A stretch of 58,013 nt of DNA. It comes from Duganella callida. Lineage in GTDB: Bacteria; Pseudomonadota; Gammaproteobacteria; Burkholderiales; Burkholderiaceae_D. Below, piece by piece: positions 16,243 to 25,128 of the stretch. The DNA lies in the NCBI RefSeq assembly GCF_004614165.1, contig NZ_SPVG01000076.1, positions 1 through 58,013 of the forward strand, read 5' to 3'. Below the pieces are notes generated by a model. That model made no database searches, had not been told where the DNA came from, and worked only from the letters and a program-made list of their open reading frames with translations. Position numbers and translations under genes: made by a program. Each line of letters starts with the position of its first letter. Position 1 is the stretch's first letter.

Positions 16243-17181
16243 CGGTGGCGCGAGCTTGCGCTGGCGTTCCTCGCGCGGCGTATTGCCGAACAATGCGCCA
16301 AAGGCGGTGGAAAAGTGCGAGCCGGACGAAAAACCGCACATCAGGCCCACCTGCACGATGGAATGGTTGGTATCCAGCAGCAACTGTCGCGCCCGTTGCA
16401 GGCGCAGCTCCAGGTAGTAGCGCGATGGCAGGCTGCCCAGATATTGCTTGAACAGGCGCTCCAGCTGGCGCCGCGACAGGCCGACCAGGTTGGCGATGTC
16501 GTCGGTGGACAGCGGTTCCTCGATATTGGCTTCCATCAGCGTCACCGCTTCCGACAGCCGCGGCTGCAGGGCGCCGAAGCGCGCCTGCAGCGCCACGCGC
16601 TGGCGCTCCTCCGGCCCGCGCACGCGCTCCACGCACAGGCTTTCCTTGATGGCCGCCTGCACGGTGGCGCCGAACAACTGCTCGATCAGGGTCAGCGCGA
16701 AATCGATGGAGGCGGCGCCGCCGCAGCAGCTCAGGTGCCGCCCGTCCAGCTCGAACAGATGCGGGGTCAGGATGGCGCGCTCGGTGATGTCCTCGGTGTC
16801 GGCGTACAGCGCCCACGGCAGCGCCAGCCGCACGCCGGCCATCAGCCCGGCCTTGGCCAGCCACAGTACGCCGGCGCCGACGCCGCCCCAGTACGAGGCG
16901 CTACGGCAGCGCTCGATCACGGCGCGCGCCTGCTCGGCCGGCAACGGCGCTTGCTGCTCATCGGCCACCAGCAGCGCGATATGCCAGCCCGGCTGCGCCA
17001 GCACCACCTGCGCCGGCGTCATGGTTTCCAGCTGCAGCACCTCGCGCCCCAATTGGGCCGCCGCCAGCCGCAACGGCTGCACCAGCCCGGCCCAGGTGAT
17101 GGCGTCCGCCTCGCCGGCGTTGACCAGCAACAGCCGCAAAGGCCGCTGCTGCGCCAGACTGGACAGTGGGACGAAGGACAC
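16240..17181 (-). CDS. AraC/GATase-like transcriptional regulator, ArgR-like
   Basis: The 313-residue protein has an N-terminal class-I glutaminase-like (DJ-1/PfpI) sensing domain (about 1-200) and a C-terminal AraC-type double helix-turn-helix. The first HTH is around LSTDDIANLVGLSRRQLERLF. The second is in SIVQVGLMCGFSSGSHFSTAF, with TPREER at the end. This is the architecture of Pseudomonas ArgR, GbdR and CdhR. Its place upstream of the AST operon and the ArgR-like site there suggest it activates arginine catabolism. The start is GTG 17181 with GGAG upstream, four bases after the EamA-transporter stop, so those two are probably co-transcribed. Confidence 0.88.
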   Translation of the reverse strand: MSFVPLSSLAQQRPLRLLLVNAGEADAITWAGLVQPLRLAAAQLGREVLQLETMTPAQVVLAQPGWHIALLVADEQQAPLPAEQARAVIERCRSASYWGGVGAGVLWLAKAGLMAGVRLALPWALYADTEDITERAILTPHLFELDGRHLSCCGGAASIDFALTLIEQLFGATVQAAIKESLCVERVRGPEERQRVALQARFGALQPRLSEAVTLMEANIEEPLSTDDIANLVGLSRRQLERLFKQYLGSLPSRYYLELRLQRARQLLLDTNHSIVQVGLMCGFSSGSHFSTAFGALFGNTPREERQRKLAPP

Positions 17182-17185
17182 GGCC

Positions 17186-18121
17186 CTACTCCGGCGCCAG
17201 CGCCGTCGCCGGGCGCGCGGTGCTCCACTGGCTGACGATCATGCCGGAAATCAGCAGCAGCGCGCCCAGCAAGCCGTTCCAGGCCAGCGTCTCGCCCAGC
17301 CAGAAATAGGCGAAGATGGCGGCACAGCCCGGCTCGAAGGCATAGATCACGGCCGCCTCATTGGCCGAGCTGCGGCTCTGCCCCCAGGTCTGCAGCGAAA
17401 TGATGGCGGCGGTGGCCACCACGCCCAGATACAGCAGATTGGGCGCATACAGCCGCAGGCCCTTGCCCACATGGGCCAGATAGTCGGGCAGCGCCTGGCT
17501 GCGCCCGGCCCAGTCCAGCGGCACCTCGCGCGCCAGCAGCCATAGCGCGGCGCACACCGCCACGGTCAGGATTTGCGAGGCGGTCAGCGCCATCAACTGG
17601 TCGACCTTGCGGGTGGTGGCCTCCATCAGCTTGATGTACAAGCCGAAGCACAGCGCGCACAGCAGCGCCAGCGTGTCGCCCAGGCCCCAGGTGAAACTGC
17701 CCTCCCAGCACAGTATGAACAAGCCGGCCACGGCCAGCGCCAGCGCGACCGCGATGCGGCGCTCCAGCCGCGCGCCCAGCAGCACGCCCAGCAGCGGCGG
17801 CACCAGCACGTTCAGGCCGGTGATGAAGGCGTTGCGGTTGGAGCTGGTCAGCGCCAGCCCCGCGATCTGGCACACATAGCACAGGAATAACAGCGCGCCC
17901 GACAGCAGTCCCCAGCGCAGGTCGCGCCAGCGCGCGCGCCACAGGAACGGCAGCAACAGCAGGCTGGCCAGGGCGAAGCGGCACAGCACGATCCAGCCGG
18001 CCGACAGGTAGCCGGTCATGTCTTTCATTGCCGGAAAGGTTGTGCCCCAGACCAGGGTCACAAGCAACAGGGCGAACACGCCGCGCAGGTGTAAAGGCAT
18101 CGTTGTTGTTATGATTTGCAT
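17186..18121 (-). CDS. EamA/DMT-family transporter
   Basis: The 311-residue protein has ten predicted membrane helices and two EamA repeats, recognised by VTLVWGTTFPAMKD near the start and the mirrored IYAFEPGCAAIFAYFWLGE in the second half. Members of the 10-TMS drug/metabolite superfamily usually export amino acids or other small metabolites. It is immediately upstream of, and probably in one transcript with, the ArgR-like gene, so an arginine-related substrate is possible but unproven. Start is uncertain: ATG 18121 (MQIITTT) or ATG 18100 (MPLHLRG). It is divergent from a MarR regulator 56 bases away. Confidence 0.85.
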   Translation of the reverse strand: MQIITTTMPLHLRGVFALLLVTLVWGTTFPAMKDMTGYLSAGWIVLCRFALASLLLLPFLWRARWRDLRWGLLSGALLFLCYVCQIAGLALTSSNRNAFITGLNVLVPPLLGVLLGARLERRIAVALALAVAGLFILCWEGSFTWGLGDTLALLCALCFGLYIKLMEATTRKVDQLMALTASQILTVAVCAALWLLAREVPLDWAGRSQALPDYLAHVGKGLRLYAPNLLYLGVVATAAIISLQTWGQSRSSANEAAVIYAFEPGCAAIFAYFWLGETLAWNGLLGALLLISGMIVSQWSTARPATALAPE

Positions 18122-18177
18122 TGCGCATAGTGTACCCCGCCGGAAAGCCGGATGCGAAGCGGCTATAATCACGGGCT

Positions 18178-18639
18178 ATGGGTGCACGATTCTTGAAAAG
18201 TATCCGGCTGCTGGCCGAATGCATGCAAGGCTATGAACGGCTCTCCGGCGAATACGTGCGCCGGAGCGGGCTGACGCACGCGCAATTCGACATCATCGCC
18301 ACGCTGGGCAATACGCCCGGCATGTCCTACAAGGAACTCGGCGAGAAAACCCTGATCACCAAGGGCACGCTGACCGGCGTGATCGAGCGGCTCGAGCAGA
18401 AGGGTCTGGTGGAACGCCAGCGCAGCGACTGCGACAAGCGCTCGTTCTTCGTGCGCCTGACCAAGGAGGGCGAACGGGTGTTCTGCGACGTGTTCCCGGA
18501 AGTCATCTCGCAAAGCGGCAAGGTGTTTGCGCATTACACGCCGGATGATTTCAGCGCCCTTGAAAAAACCCTGTCCGAACTTAAAAATGTGATCATGGCG
18601 GGACACCTTCCCGGTACGCCCGAGCATGATTGCGATTAA
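18178..18639 (+). CDS. MarR-family transcriptional regulator
   Basis: The 153-residue protein has the MarR winged-helix layout: N-terminal dimer helix, HTH at about 55-80 (MSYKELGEKTLITKGTLTGVIERLEQKGLV), then the wing with the Asp-Lys-Arg pattern ERQRSDCDKRSFFVRLTKEG. It probably represses its own and the divergent EamA promoter in the 56-base gap and is relieved by a small ligand. No strong ribosome site precedes ATG 18178; a downstream Met at residue 16 is an alternative start. Confidence 0.9.
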   Translation: MGARFLKSIRLLAECMQGYERLSGEYVRRSGLTHAQFDIIATLGNTPGMSYKELGEKTLITKGTLTGVIERLEQKGLVERQRSDCDKRSFFVRLTKEGERVFCDVFPEVISQSGKVFAHYTPDDFSALEKTLSELKNVIMAGHLPGTPEHDCD

Positions 18640-18654
18640 TTACCCATCTATACA

Positions 18655-18945
18655 ATGCTGAAAACTTCTCTGCTGGAAGGCAAAAAGCCTGCCAAATTCG
18701 ATAAAGACATCACCGGCAACCTGCTGCTGGAAACCGCCAGCGCCGACGACGTGCGCCAGCAGGCGCTGATCATCGGCGTGCGCAACGAGGCCGGCGACAT
18801 CTACCGCCTGATCGGCGCCACCAAGCACAACAGCTTCATGAACGCGGTGGAGGAATTGTTCGACCTCGAGCTGGTCGACGAGCTGGAACAGACCGACGAA
18901 CCGGTCGAAGGCTGCGACGCCATCTTCAGCGCGCCGGCCGACTAA
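18655..18945 (+). CDS. Conserved-looking hypothetical protein (96 aa)
   Basis: The 96-residue acidic, soluble product starts MLKTSLLEGKKPAKFDKD; the C-terminal third is very acidic (ELVDELEQTDEPVEGCDAIF). It begins 15 bases after the MarR stop with no clear ribosome site, so expression may depend on the upstream frame. I do not recognise a domain. The mixed alpha/beta pattern around ALIIGVRNEAGDIYRLIGATKHNSFMNAVEELF suggests a compact fold. The antisense frame is clearly worse, so the plus-strand ORF is preferred. Confidence 0.8.
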   Translation: MLKTSLLEGKKPAKFDKDITGNLLLETASADDVRQQALIIGVRNEAGDIYRLIGATKHNSFMNAVEELFDLELVDELEQTDEPVEGCDAIFSAPAD

Positions 18946-19030
18946 GCCGGGCTGTGGCGGGCGAGCATCGCCGCAAAAACTATTTGTGGAAAAGTGCCAC
19001 ACGGCAACATTCCGACGATATACTTTTGTG

Positions 19031-19867
19031 ATGGACAGACTCGACGCCTTCAAGACCATCGCCGCTCAGGCGAGCCGCGGCGAACTGACGTTCCCCGCCA
19101 ACGTCAACGCCTCGCTGCGCCTGCAGCAGGCGCTCAATGATCCCGACTGCCACGTCGAACAGGCGGCGCGGCTGATCCAGGCCGATCCGCTGCTGGCGGC
19201 GCGCAGCGTCGCCATCGCCAACTCGGTGGCCTACAACCGATCCGGCACCGAAATTTCCAGCGTGCGCGCGGCCGTGCAGCGGCTCGGCATCCGCACCCTG
19301 CAGTCGCTGGTGGCGGCGCTGATCGTGCGCCAGATCGGCGCCCAGATCACCGACCCCGGCCTGCAGGCCAAGGTTACCCAGCTGTGGGAACACACCGCCC
19401 ACGTGGCCGCGCTGGCCCACGTGATCGCGCGCCGCGTCACCCATGTCGATCCCGACACCGCGCTGTTCGCCGGCATCGTGCACGAAGTGGCCGGCTTTTA
19501 CATGCTGGCCAGCGCCGGCGAGTTCCCGCAGGTGATGGAAGGCGCGCCCGAAGACTGGATCGAGCATGGCGAAATCACGATCGGGCGCGGAGTGATGGCT
19601 CACCTCTGCGTGCCGGCCGCCGTGGTGCATGCCATCGAGGCGATGTGGGGCGGCCTGCGCGCACTGCCGCCGGAAACCCTGGGCGACACCCTGCTGCTGG
19701 CCGACGACCTGGCACCGGTGGCTTCGCCGCTGCACCAGCGTCCGGGCGCCACCACGCTGCAGGCGGCGCGCACCATCGACTGCGTGATCGGCGACGGCAC
19801 CCTGCACGCCATCATGACGGAATCCGCGCACGAGGTGCAGTCGCTGTACGCGGTGCTGATGCTGTAA
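19031..19867 (+). CDS. HDOD domain protein
   Basis: The 278-residue protein is built around one HDOD domain, an HD-superfamily fold without catalytic metal ligands, used in bacterial signalling. Family stretches are LTFPANVNASLRLQQALNDP, AARLIQADPLLAARSVAIANS and the VRAAVQRLGIRTLQSLV helix. Where active HD phosphohydrolases have an HD pair, this has IVHEVAGFYML, so hydrolase activity is unlikely. The start at ATG 19031 (MDRLDAF) is preferred over one 15 codons upstream, on homology. The stop overlaps the A-run of the minus-strand terminator 19866-19892. Confidence 0.88.
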   Translation: MDRLDAFKTIAAQASRGELTFPANVNASLRLQQALNDPDCHVEQAARLIQADPLLAARSVAIANSVAYNRSGTEISSVRAAVQRLGIRTLQSLVAALIVRQIGAQITDPGLQAKVTQLWEHTAHVAALAHVIARRVTHVDPDTALFAGIVHEVAGFYMLASAGEFPQVMEGAPEDWIEHGEITIGRGVMAHLCVPAAVVHAIEAMWGGLRALPPETLGDTLLLADDLAPVASPLHQRPGATTLQAARTIDCVIGDGTLHAIMTESAHEVQSLYAVLML

Positions 19868-19892
19868 AAAAAAAGCCCGCTGGGCAGCGGGC
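19866..19892 (-). terminator. Intrinsic terminator of the GST gene
   Basis: On the minus strand GCCCGCTGCCCAGCGGGC is followed by nine T residues. It ends transcripts coming from the GST gene (stop 20000). On the plus strand there is no T-run, so it does not obviously serve the HDOD gene. A further perfect 7-bp inverted repeat, TCTCCTC-CA-GAGGAGA, lies at 19912-19927 with no T-run. Confidence 0.8.
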
Positions 19893-19999
19893 CAAAGTCC
19901 AAAACTAGGGATCTCCTCCAGAGGAGACGCGTCCAGAATACCCGCATGCCCCTGGCAGCTCTGTGCGCTACTTCACATATGCGGCGGATATGTACAAAA

Positions 20000-20617
20000 T
20001 CACCATACCGGCTCGGTTTGCCTCCAGGCGTCCAGCTGGCGCATGCGCTCCAGCCATGCCATCAGCTTGGGATGCCGGGTCACCGGCAGATGGGCCTGTT
20101 CGACGTAGGTGAGCGAGGGCGCCACCGCCATGTCGGCCAGGCTCAGGCTGTCGCCGCACAGCCAGTCGCGGCCGGCCAGATGCTGCTCCAGCACCGCGGC
20201 GAACTGGGCGATCTGGCGGCCGGCGCGGTCCAGTTCGGCAGGATCGGGGCCGCCGTTGCCGGTCAGTCCTTTCCAGATGTGCTCGTACACGTACACGCCC
20301 AGCGCCGGCGCGAAGTGCTGGCCGGTCCACAGCATCCAGCGGTTGATGTCGGCGCGGGTCATGATGTGGTCCGGGTAAAGCGTCTGGCCGTGGGTGCGGT
20401 CGGCCAGGTACTGCATGATGGCGCCCGACTCCCACAGGATGAAGTCGGCGTCCTGCAGCACCGGCACCTTGTTGTTGGGATTGAGCGCGGCCAGGCGGCG
20501 CCGGTCTTCGGCGCTCATCAGGTTCACTTCGGTCAGCTCCAGCGGCGTGCCCATGTGGATGGCGGCCAGCATCACGCGGCGCGCGCTGGTGGAAGCAGGA
20601 TGATAGTAAAGGCGCAT
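20000..20617 (-). CDS. Glutathione S-transferase family protein
   Basis: The 205-residue protein has the N-terminal thioredoxin-like GST domain (MRLYYHPASTSARRVMLAA). It carries the cis-proline/glutathione loop NPNNKVPVL and the ESGAIMQYLAD helix (the Glu-Ser pair binds the gamma-glutamyl part of glutathione). The all-helical C-terminal domain has the conserved Asp in LSLADMAVAPSL. It is cytosolic and probably used in detoxification or redox chemistry; the substrate is unknown. ATG 20617 with GGAG upstream is preferred; the open frame continues upstream through another gene without support. It follows the WYL regulator by 59 bases on the same strand. Confidence 0.92.
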   Translation of the reverse strand: MRLYYHPASTSARRVMLAAIHMGTPLELTEVNLMSAEDRRRLAALNPNNKVPVLQDADFILWESGAIMQYLADRTHGQTLYPDHIMTRADINRWMLWTGQHFAPALGVYVYEHIWKGLTGNGGPDPAELDRAGRQIAQFAAVLEQHLAGRDWLCGDSLSLADMAVAPSLTYVEQAHLPVTRHPKLMAWLERMRQLDAWRQTEPVW

Positions 20618-20676
20618 GGCGGTCTCCGATGAATGAGTGAGGCCTTCATCGTAGAACCGGGCGGCGACAGTTTCTG

Positions 20677-21372
20677 TCAGTAGTCTTCGCGGATATGGTG
20701 TTCCTTGCGCCAGGTCTTCAGCAGGTCGTGGCGGCGCGCCGGATAGCGCTGCCGCAGCGACTCCACCGCCGCGATGCGGTCGATGCGGAAGTGGCGGAAC
20801 GCCATGCGCATCTCGCACCAGGCGGCCAGCAGCCGCTTGCCCTCCAGGAAAGCCAGCGCGAACGGCCACACCACGCGGTCGGACGGCGCGCCATGCTCGT
20901 CGCGGTACGCCATGCGCAGGCGGTGCTGATAGCGGATCGCCTCGCGCACCGGACGCACGTGGATATCGCTGGCGTTTTGGCGGTCTTCGCCCATCGGCAC
21001 CCACAGGCTGGTTTCGGCCATGTCGTCGCGCAGGTCCTTCGGCGTGGCCGCGGCGATCTTGGCCAGCGCGCTGTTGGCGGCGGCGGCCAAGCCATCGTCG
21101 CCCTGGCGCCGCACCCAGCGCGCGCCCAGCACCAGCGCTTCCAGCTCGTCGGCGCCGAACATCAGCGGCGGCAGAAAGAAGCCGGCCTTCAGCATGTAGC
21201 CGACGCCGGCCTCGCCTTCCAGCGGCGCGCCCAGGCCCGACAACGTCTGGATGTCGCGGTAGATGGTGCGCTCGGACACGCCCAGTTGCTCGGCCAGGCG
21301 CGCGGCCGTCACCGGACGGCGGTAACCGCGCATCGCATCCATCAGCAAAAATAGTCGGCCGGTACGGCTCAT
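20677..21372 (-). CDS. HTH/WYL-domain transcriptional regulator (YafY type)
   Basis: The 231-residue protein has an N-terminal winged HTH (TAARLAEQLGVSERTIYRDIQTL) and a WYL ligand-sensing domain in the second half, ending FRHFRIDRIAAVESL. It is a short YafY-like regulator without a WCX extension. ATG 21372 with GGAG upstream is chosen; the frame extends 56 residues further with no support. It is encoded just upstream of the GST gene on the same strand, so the two may form a small stress-response unit. Confidence 0.9.
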   Translation of the reverse strand: MSRTGRLFLLMDAMRGYRRPVTAARLAEQLGVSERTIYRDIQTLSGLGAPLEGEAGVGYMLKAGFFLPPLMFGADELEALVLGARWVRRQGDDGLAAAANSALAKIAAATPKDLRDDMAETSLWVPMGEDRQNASDIHVRPVREAIRYQHRLRMAYRDEHGAPSDRVVWPFALAFLEGKRLLAAWCEMRMAFRHFRIDRIAAVESLRQRYPARRHDLLKTWRKEHHIREDY

Positions 21373-21487
21373 CGATCGTCTCCTCACAGCAGCGCTGCCA
21401 GCTTGCCGCCAGCGGCCGCGCAGGTCAAGTGACAATGCGCGCATTTTGCCGCTCTGCCGGGCAACGCCACAGCCTGCAGGCCATCCA

Positions 21488-22273
21488 TTAAAGCAGAAAA
21501 TTGCGCTGCGTCGGCTGCAGGCTGGCGCGGCCGTCGGCACTTTCGTCCTTGAGCGCCACGCCGGACAGCTGGCGGCGGCGCGCTTCGGTCAGCAGGTAGT
21601 GCAGCTTGTGCGCCGCCGCCGTGTGGCCGAGTCCCGCCGCGCGCACGTTGGAGATGCAGTTGCGGCTGGCGTCCGACAGACCGGGGCGCGGCGCCCAGGT
21701 CAGATAGATGCCCAGACTGTCCGGCGAGCTGAGGCCGGGGCGCTCGCCGATCAGTACCGCCACGGCTTTTGCGCCCAGCAGATGCGCCACTTCATCGCCG
21801 ACCGCCACCCGGCCTTGCCGCACGATGGCGATGGGCGCGACGCGCCACGCGTCCGCCGCCAGGCGCGGCATCAAGGCCCGCAGCACCGGCGCGGCGTTCT
21901 GCTCGATCGCCAGTGCCGACAAACCATCCGCGACGACCAGCGCCAGATCGTAGCCATCGGCCGGTGCGGCCAGCGCCGCGCGCGATGGCGCGTCCAGCTG
22001 CCGGCCCAGGTCGGGCCGCTGCAGGTAGACCGGGCGTCCGGCGGCCGCGCTGTGCAGGCTGACGCAAGCCAGGCCGCAGGCATCGGACAGGCTAACGGCC
22101 AGCGCCTGCGGGTCAAGCTCGCGGTGCACGGCATCGCGCGCCTGCGCGTGCGCCAGCTGAAACGCCAGCTGCTGCGCCGTCGGTTGACTGACGCCGCTGC
22201 GCCCCAGCGCGATGCGCGCCGCCGTCAGCCGCCGCAACGACTGCCACGGATTGGCGGTCACCGGCTTAGCCAT
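21488..22273 (-). CDS. eutC: Ethanolamine ammonia-lyase small subunit
   Basis: Light chain of the adenosylcobalamin-dependent enzyme that splits ethanolamine into acetaldehyde and ammonia. The 261-residue protein starts [27 protein letters not shown], the EutC hallmark, and contains [36 protein letters not shown] and the [14 protein letters not shown] segment. Length is usual. The ATG at 22273 overlaps the eutB stop by eight bases, so translation is coupled to give equal subunits. Confidence 0.95.
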   Translation of the reverse strand: MAKPVTANPWQSLRRLTAARIALGRSGVSQPTAQQLAFQLAHAQARDAVHRELDPQALAVSLSDACGLACVSLHSAAAGRPVYLQRPDLGRQLDAPSRAALAAPADGYDLALVVADGLSALAIEQNAAPVLRALMPRLAADAWRVAPIAIVRQGRVAVGDEVAHLLGAKAVAVLIGERPGLSSPDSLGIYLTWAPRPGLSDASRNCISNVRAAGLGHTAAAHKLHYLLTEARRRQLSGVALKDESADGRASLQPTQRNFLL

Positions 22274-23654
22274 GCCGCAGCACCTTGCCGAACGCCGGCG
22301 GCAGCCCCTCGCGCAGCGTGAAGCGCGCATCGCCGCTGACGATCTCCATGTCGCGCAACCATGCCGCAAACTCCGGCGCCGGTTGCAAGCCCAGCACGCG
22401 CCGCACATACAGCGCGTCGTGGAACGAGGTGGTCTGATAATTGAGCATGATGTCGTCCGCTCCCGGCACGCCCATCACAAACGTGCAGCCGGCCGCGCCC
22501 AGCATGGTGAGCAGCACATCCATGTCGTCCTGGTCTGCCTCCGCATGATTGGTGTAGCAGACATCGCAGCCCATGGGCAGGCCGAGCAGCTTGGCGCAGA
22601 AATGGTCTTCCAGTCCCGCGCGCAGGATCTGCTTGCCGTCGTACAGATATTCCGGCCCGATGAAGCCCACCACCGAATTCACCAGCAATGGTTGGAAGTG
22701 CCGCGCCACCGCATAGGCGCGCGCCTCGCAGGTCTGCTGGTCGACGCCATGGTGCGCATTGGCCGACAGCGCGCTGCCCTGCCCCGTCTCGAAATACATC
22801 ACGTTGTCGCCCACCGTGCCGCGCCCCAGAGACAGCGCCGCCTGCCGTGCCTCGTCCAGCAGCGCCAAACTGATGCCGAAACCGGCGTTGGCCGCCTGCG
22901 TGCCCGCGATCGATTGAAACACCAGATCCACCGGCGCGCCGCGCTCGATGGCCGCCAGGGTATTGGTCACATGCGTCAGCACGCAGGACTGGGTCGGAAT
23001 CGCATAGCGCGCGATCACCTCGTCCAGCATGTTCAGGAGATGCACCACCTGCGGCACATTGTCGGTGGCCGGATTGATGCCGATCACCGCGTCGCCGCTG
23101 CCGTACAACAGGCCATCGAGCATGCTGGCCGCGATACCGCCGGCGTCGTCGGTGGGATGATTCGGTTGCAGCCGGGTGGCCATGCGGCCCGGCAGCCCGA
23201 TGGTGTTGCGGAAGCGCGTCACCACGCTGCACTTCTGCGCCACCAGCACCAGATCCTGCACCCGCATGATCTTGCACACCGCCGCCGCCATTTCCGGGGT
23301 CAGGCCGGGCGCCAGGGCGGTCAGCGCCGTCGTGTCGGCCAGGTCGCTGAGCAGCCAGTCGCGGAAATCGCCCACCGTCAGATGCGCCACCGGCGCGAAG
23401 GCCGCGACGTCGTGGGTATCGATGATCAGCCGCGTAACCTCGTCTTCCTCATACGGTATCAGCGCCTCGCTGAGGAATACGCACAAGGGCAGCGCGGCCA
23501 GCGCCATCTGCGCCGCCACCCGCTCCTCCGCGCCCGCCGCGCCCAGGCTGGCCAGATAGTCGCCCGAACGCGCGGGCGTGGCCCTGGCCATCAACTCCTT
23601 GAGGTCGCGGAACTGATAGGTCCTACTGCCCACCTGGTGCGAGTAACTGCTCAT
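22266..23654 (-). CDS. eutB: Ethanolamine ammonia-lyase large subunit
   Basis: Catalytic heavy chain of ethanolamine ammonia-lyase, a TIM barrel that binds AdoCbl together with EutC. The 462 residues include [45 protein letters not shown] and [19 protein letters not shown], all family signatures near the active site. The gene begins 32 bases inside the 3' end of the permease gene, so the start MSSYSHQV (ATG 23654) comes from family alignment. No eutA reactivase, aldehyde dehydrogenase or microcompartment shell genes are nearby. Confidence 0.96.
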   Translation of the reverse strand: MSSYSHQVGSRTYQFRDLKELMARATPARSGDYLASLGAAGAEERVAAQMALAALPLCVFLSEALIPYEEDEVTRLIIDTHDVAAFAPVAHLTVGDFRDWLLSDLADTTALTALAPGLTPEMAAAVCKIMRVQDLVLVAQKCSVVTRFRNTIGLPGRMATRLQPNHPTDDAGGIAASMLDGLLYGSGDAVIGINPATDNVPQVVHLLNMLDEVIARYAIPTQSCVLTHVTNTLAAIERGAPVDLVFQSIAGTQAANAGFGISLALLDEARQAALSLGRGTVGDNVMYFETGQGSALSANAHHGVDQQTCEARAYAVARHFQPLLVNSVVGFIGPEYLYDGKQILRAGLEDHFCAKLLGLPMGCDVCYTNHAEADQDDMDVLLTMLGAAGCTFVMGVPGADDIMLNYQTTSFHDALYVRRVLGLQPAPEFAAWLRDMEIVSGDARFTLREGLPPAFGKVLRHG

Positions 23655-24999
23655 CGCCGCCCTTTCGCTTACGCTGCGGCGCGGTGGCCAGGAAGCAGCC
23701 ATAACCCAGCACCAGAAACGCCGCAAACACACAGAAGATCACCCCATTGTAGTAGATCATGGTGCCCATGCAGACCATCGCGCCCACCAGTGCGATGGCC
23801 GGGAACAGCGGATAGCAAGGCGCACGGAACGGCCGCGCCATCTGCGGTTCCGCGCGGCGCAGCTTGAACAGCGCCAGCATGCTGACGATGTACATGGTGA
23901 TCGCACCGAACACCGACATGGTGACGATATTCGCCGTCAGCGTCTGGCCGCCAAAGGTGATCAGTTCATCGCTGTAAATGGCGGCGATGCCGACCACGCC
24001 GCCGGCGACGATGGCGCGGTGCGGCGTCCGGAAACGCGCGTGCACGCCGGCGAAACAGGTGGGCAGATAAGCCTCGCGCGCCAGCGCGTAAATCTGCCGC
24101 GAATAGCCGAGAATGATGCCGTGGAACGAGGCTACCAGGCCGAATAAGCCTAGCCACACCAGCATGTGCAGCCAGCCGCTGTCCGCGCCGACGACCAGCT
24201 TCATCGCCTGCGGCAGCGGATCGTTGATATTGGCCAGCCGGGTCCAGTCGCCGGCGCCGCCGGCAAACACCATCACGCCCAGCGCCAGCAGCACCAGCGT
24301 CAGGATGCCGGCGATGTAGGCGACCGGCACCGAGCGTTGCGGATCGCGCGCCTCCTCGGCCGCCATCGCCACGCCTTCGATCGCCAGGAAAAACCAGATC
24401 GCAAACGGTATCGCCGCGAACATGCCGGGGATCGCCGCCAGGCTGAAGGCATCCTGCCCCGCCCAGCCGCCCCTGATGAAATTCGCCGTCGCAAAACCCG
24501 GCGCCACCACGCCCATGAACACCAGCAGTTCAAAGATGGCCAGCAGCGTCACCAGCACTTCGAAGGTGGCGGCGATCTGCACGCCGAGGATGTTCAGCGT
24601 CATGAACAGCAGATAGGCGCCCACCGCCGCCGTCTTCGGCGCCAGCGCGGGAAACTGCACATTCAGATAGGCGCCGATCGCCAGCGCGATGGCCGGCGGC
24701 GCGAACACGAATTCGATCAGCGTCGCCGCGCCGGCCAGATAGCCGCCCAGCGGCCCGAAGGCGCGCTTGCTGTAGGCGAACGGGCCGCCGGCGTGCGGAA
24801 TCGACGTGGTCAGTTCGGTGAAGCTGAAGATGAAGGCCGTGTACATCGCCGCGATAAACAGCGCGGTGACGGCGAACCCCAGCGTCCCGGCCGACGCCCA
24901 GCCATAGCTCCAGCCGAAATACTCGCCCGAGATCACCAGCCCGACGGCGATGCCCCACAACTGAAACGTGCCCAGCGTCTTCTGTAAAGTAGCTTGCAT
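23623..24999 (-). CDS. eat: Ethanolamine permease
   Basis: The 458-residue APC-superfamily transporter has twelve helices and starts LGTFQLWGIAVGLVISGEYFGWSYGW, the Eat/EutP-type permease signature. Other family stretches are FTELTTSIPHAGGPFAYSKRAFGPLGGY and the WFFLAIEGVAMAAEEARDP loop. It imports ethanolamine across the inner membrane for EutBC, encoded directly downstream with overlapping genes. An AGGAGG ribosome site precedes ATG 24999. It lies under a sigma-54-type promoter at 25029-25044. Confidence 0.94.
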   Translation of the reverse strand: MQATLQKTLGTFQLWGIAVGLVISGEYFGWSYGWASAGTLGFAVTALFIAAMYTAFIFSFTELTTSIPHAGGPFAYSKRAFGPLGGYLAGAATLIEFVFAPPAIALAIGAYLNVQFPALAPKTAAVGAYLLFMTLNILGVQIAATFEVLVTLLAIFELLVFMGVVAPGFATANFIRGGWAGQDAFSLAAIPGMFAAIPFAIWFFLAIEGVAMAAEEARDPQRSVPVAYIAGILTLVLLALGVMVFAGGAGDWTRLANINDPLPQAMKLVVGADSGWLHMLVWLGLFGLVASFHGIILGYSRQIYALAREAYLPTCFAGVHARFRTPHRAIVAGGVVGIAAIYSDELITFGGQTLTANIVTMSVFGAITMYIVSMLALFKLRRAEPQMARPFRAPCYPLFPAIALVGAMVCMGTMIYYNGVIFCVFAAFLVLGYGCFLATAPQRKRKGGDEQLLAPGGQ

Positions 25000-25028
25000 G
25001 ATCGCCTCCTCAGGAGATGGTCAAATAT

Positions 25029-25044
25029 GCAAGTCCTGTGCCAA
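25029..25044 (-). promoter_or_regulatory. Sigma-54 (-24/-12) promoter of eat-eutBC
   Basis: On the minus strand TTGGCACAGGACTTGC runs from 25044 to 25029 and fits the TGGCAC-N5-TTGC consensus, with GG and GC at the right spacing. The predicted start, about 12 bases beyond, gives a leader of about 18 bases containing the AGGAGG site of eat. In P. aeruginosa the eat-eutBC operon is known to need RpoN and the enhancer-binding protein EatR. No enhancer-binding protein gene is in this window. Confidence 0.8.
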
Positions 25045-25128
25045 CGATTCCGCACCAAAGCGGAGCAAGCGATCTATTGCCACAAGAATACTCATGGGTA
25101 GGCGCGTGCTCGCTCCCGTCGTGCATGC

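Noticed and set aside
16083-16301. 72-residue minus-strand ORF through the palindrome and astC promoter
   Set aside because: It overlaps the argR 3' end and the ArgR-type promoter and has no coding character.
19866-19892. Hairpin as terminator of the plus-strand HDOD gene
   Set aside because: The T-run is only on the minus strand; it serves the GST gene instead.
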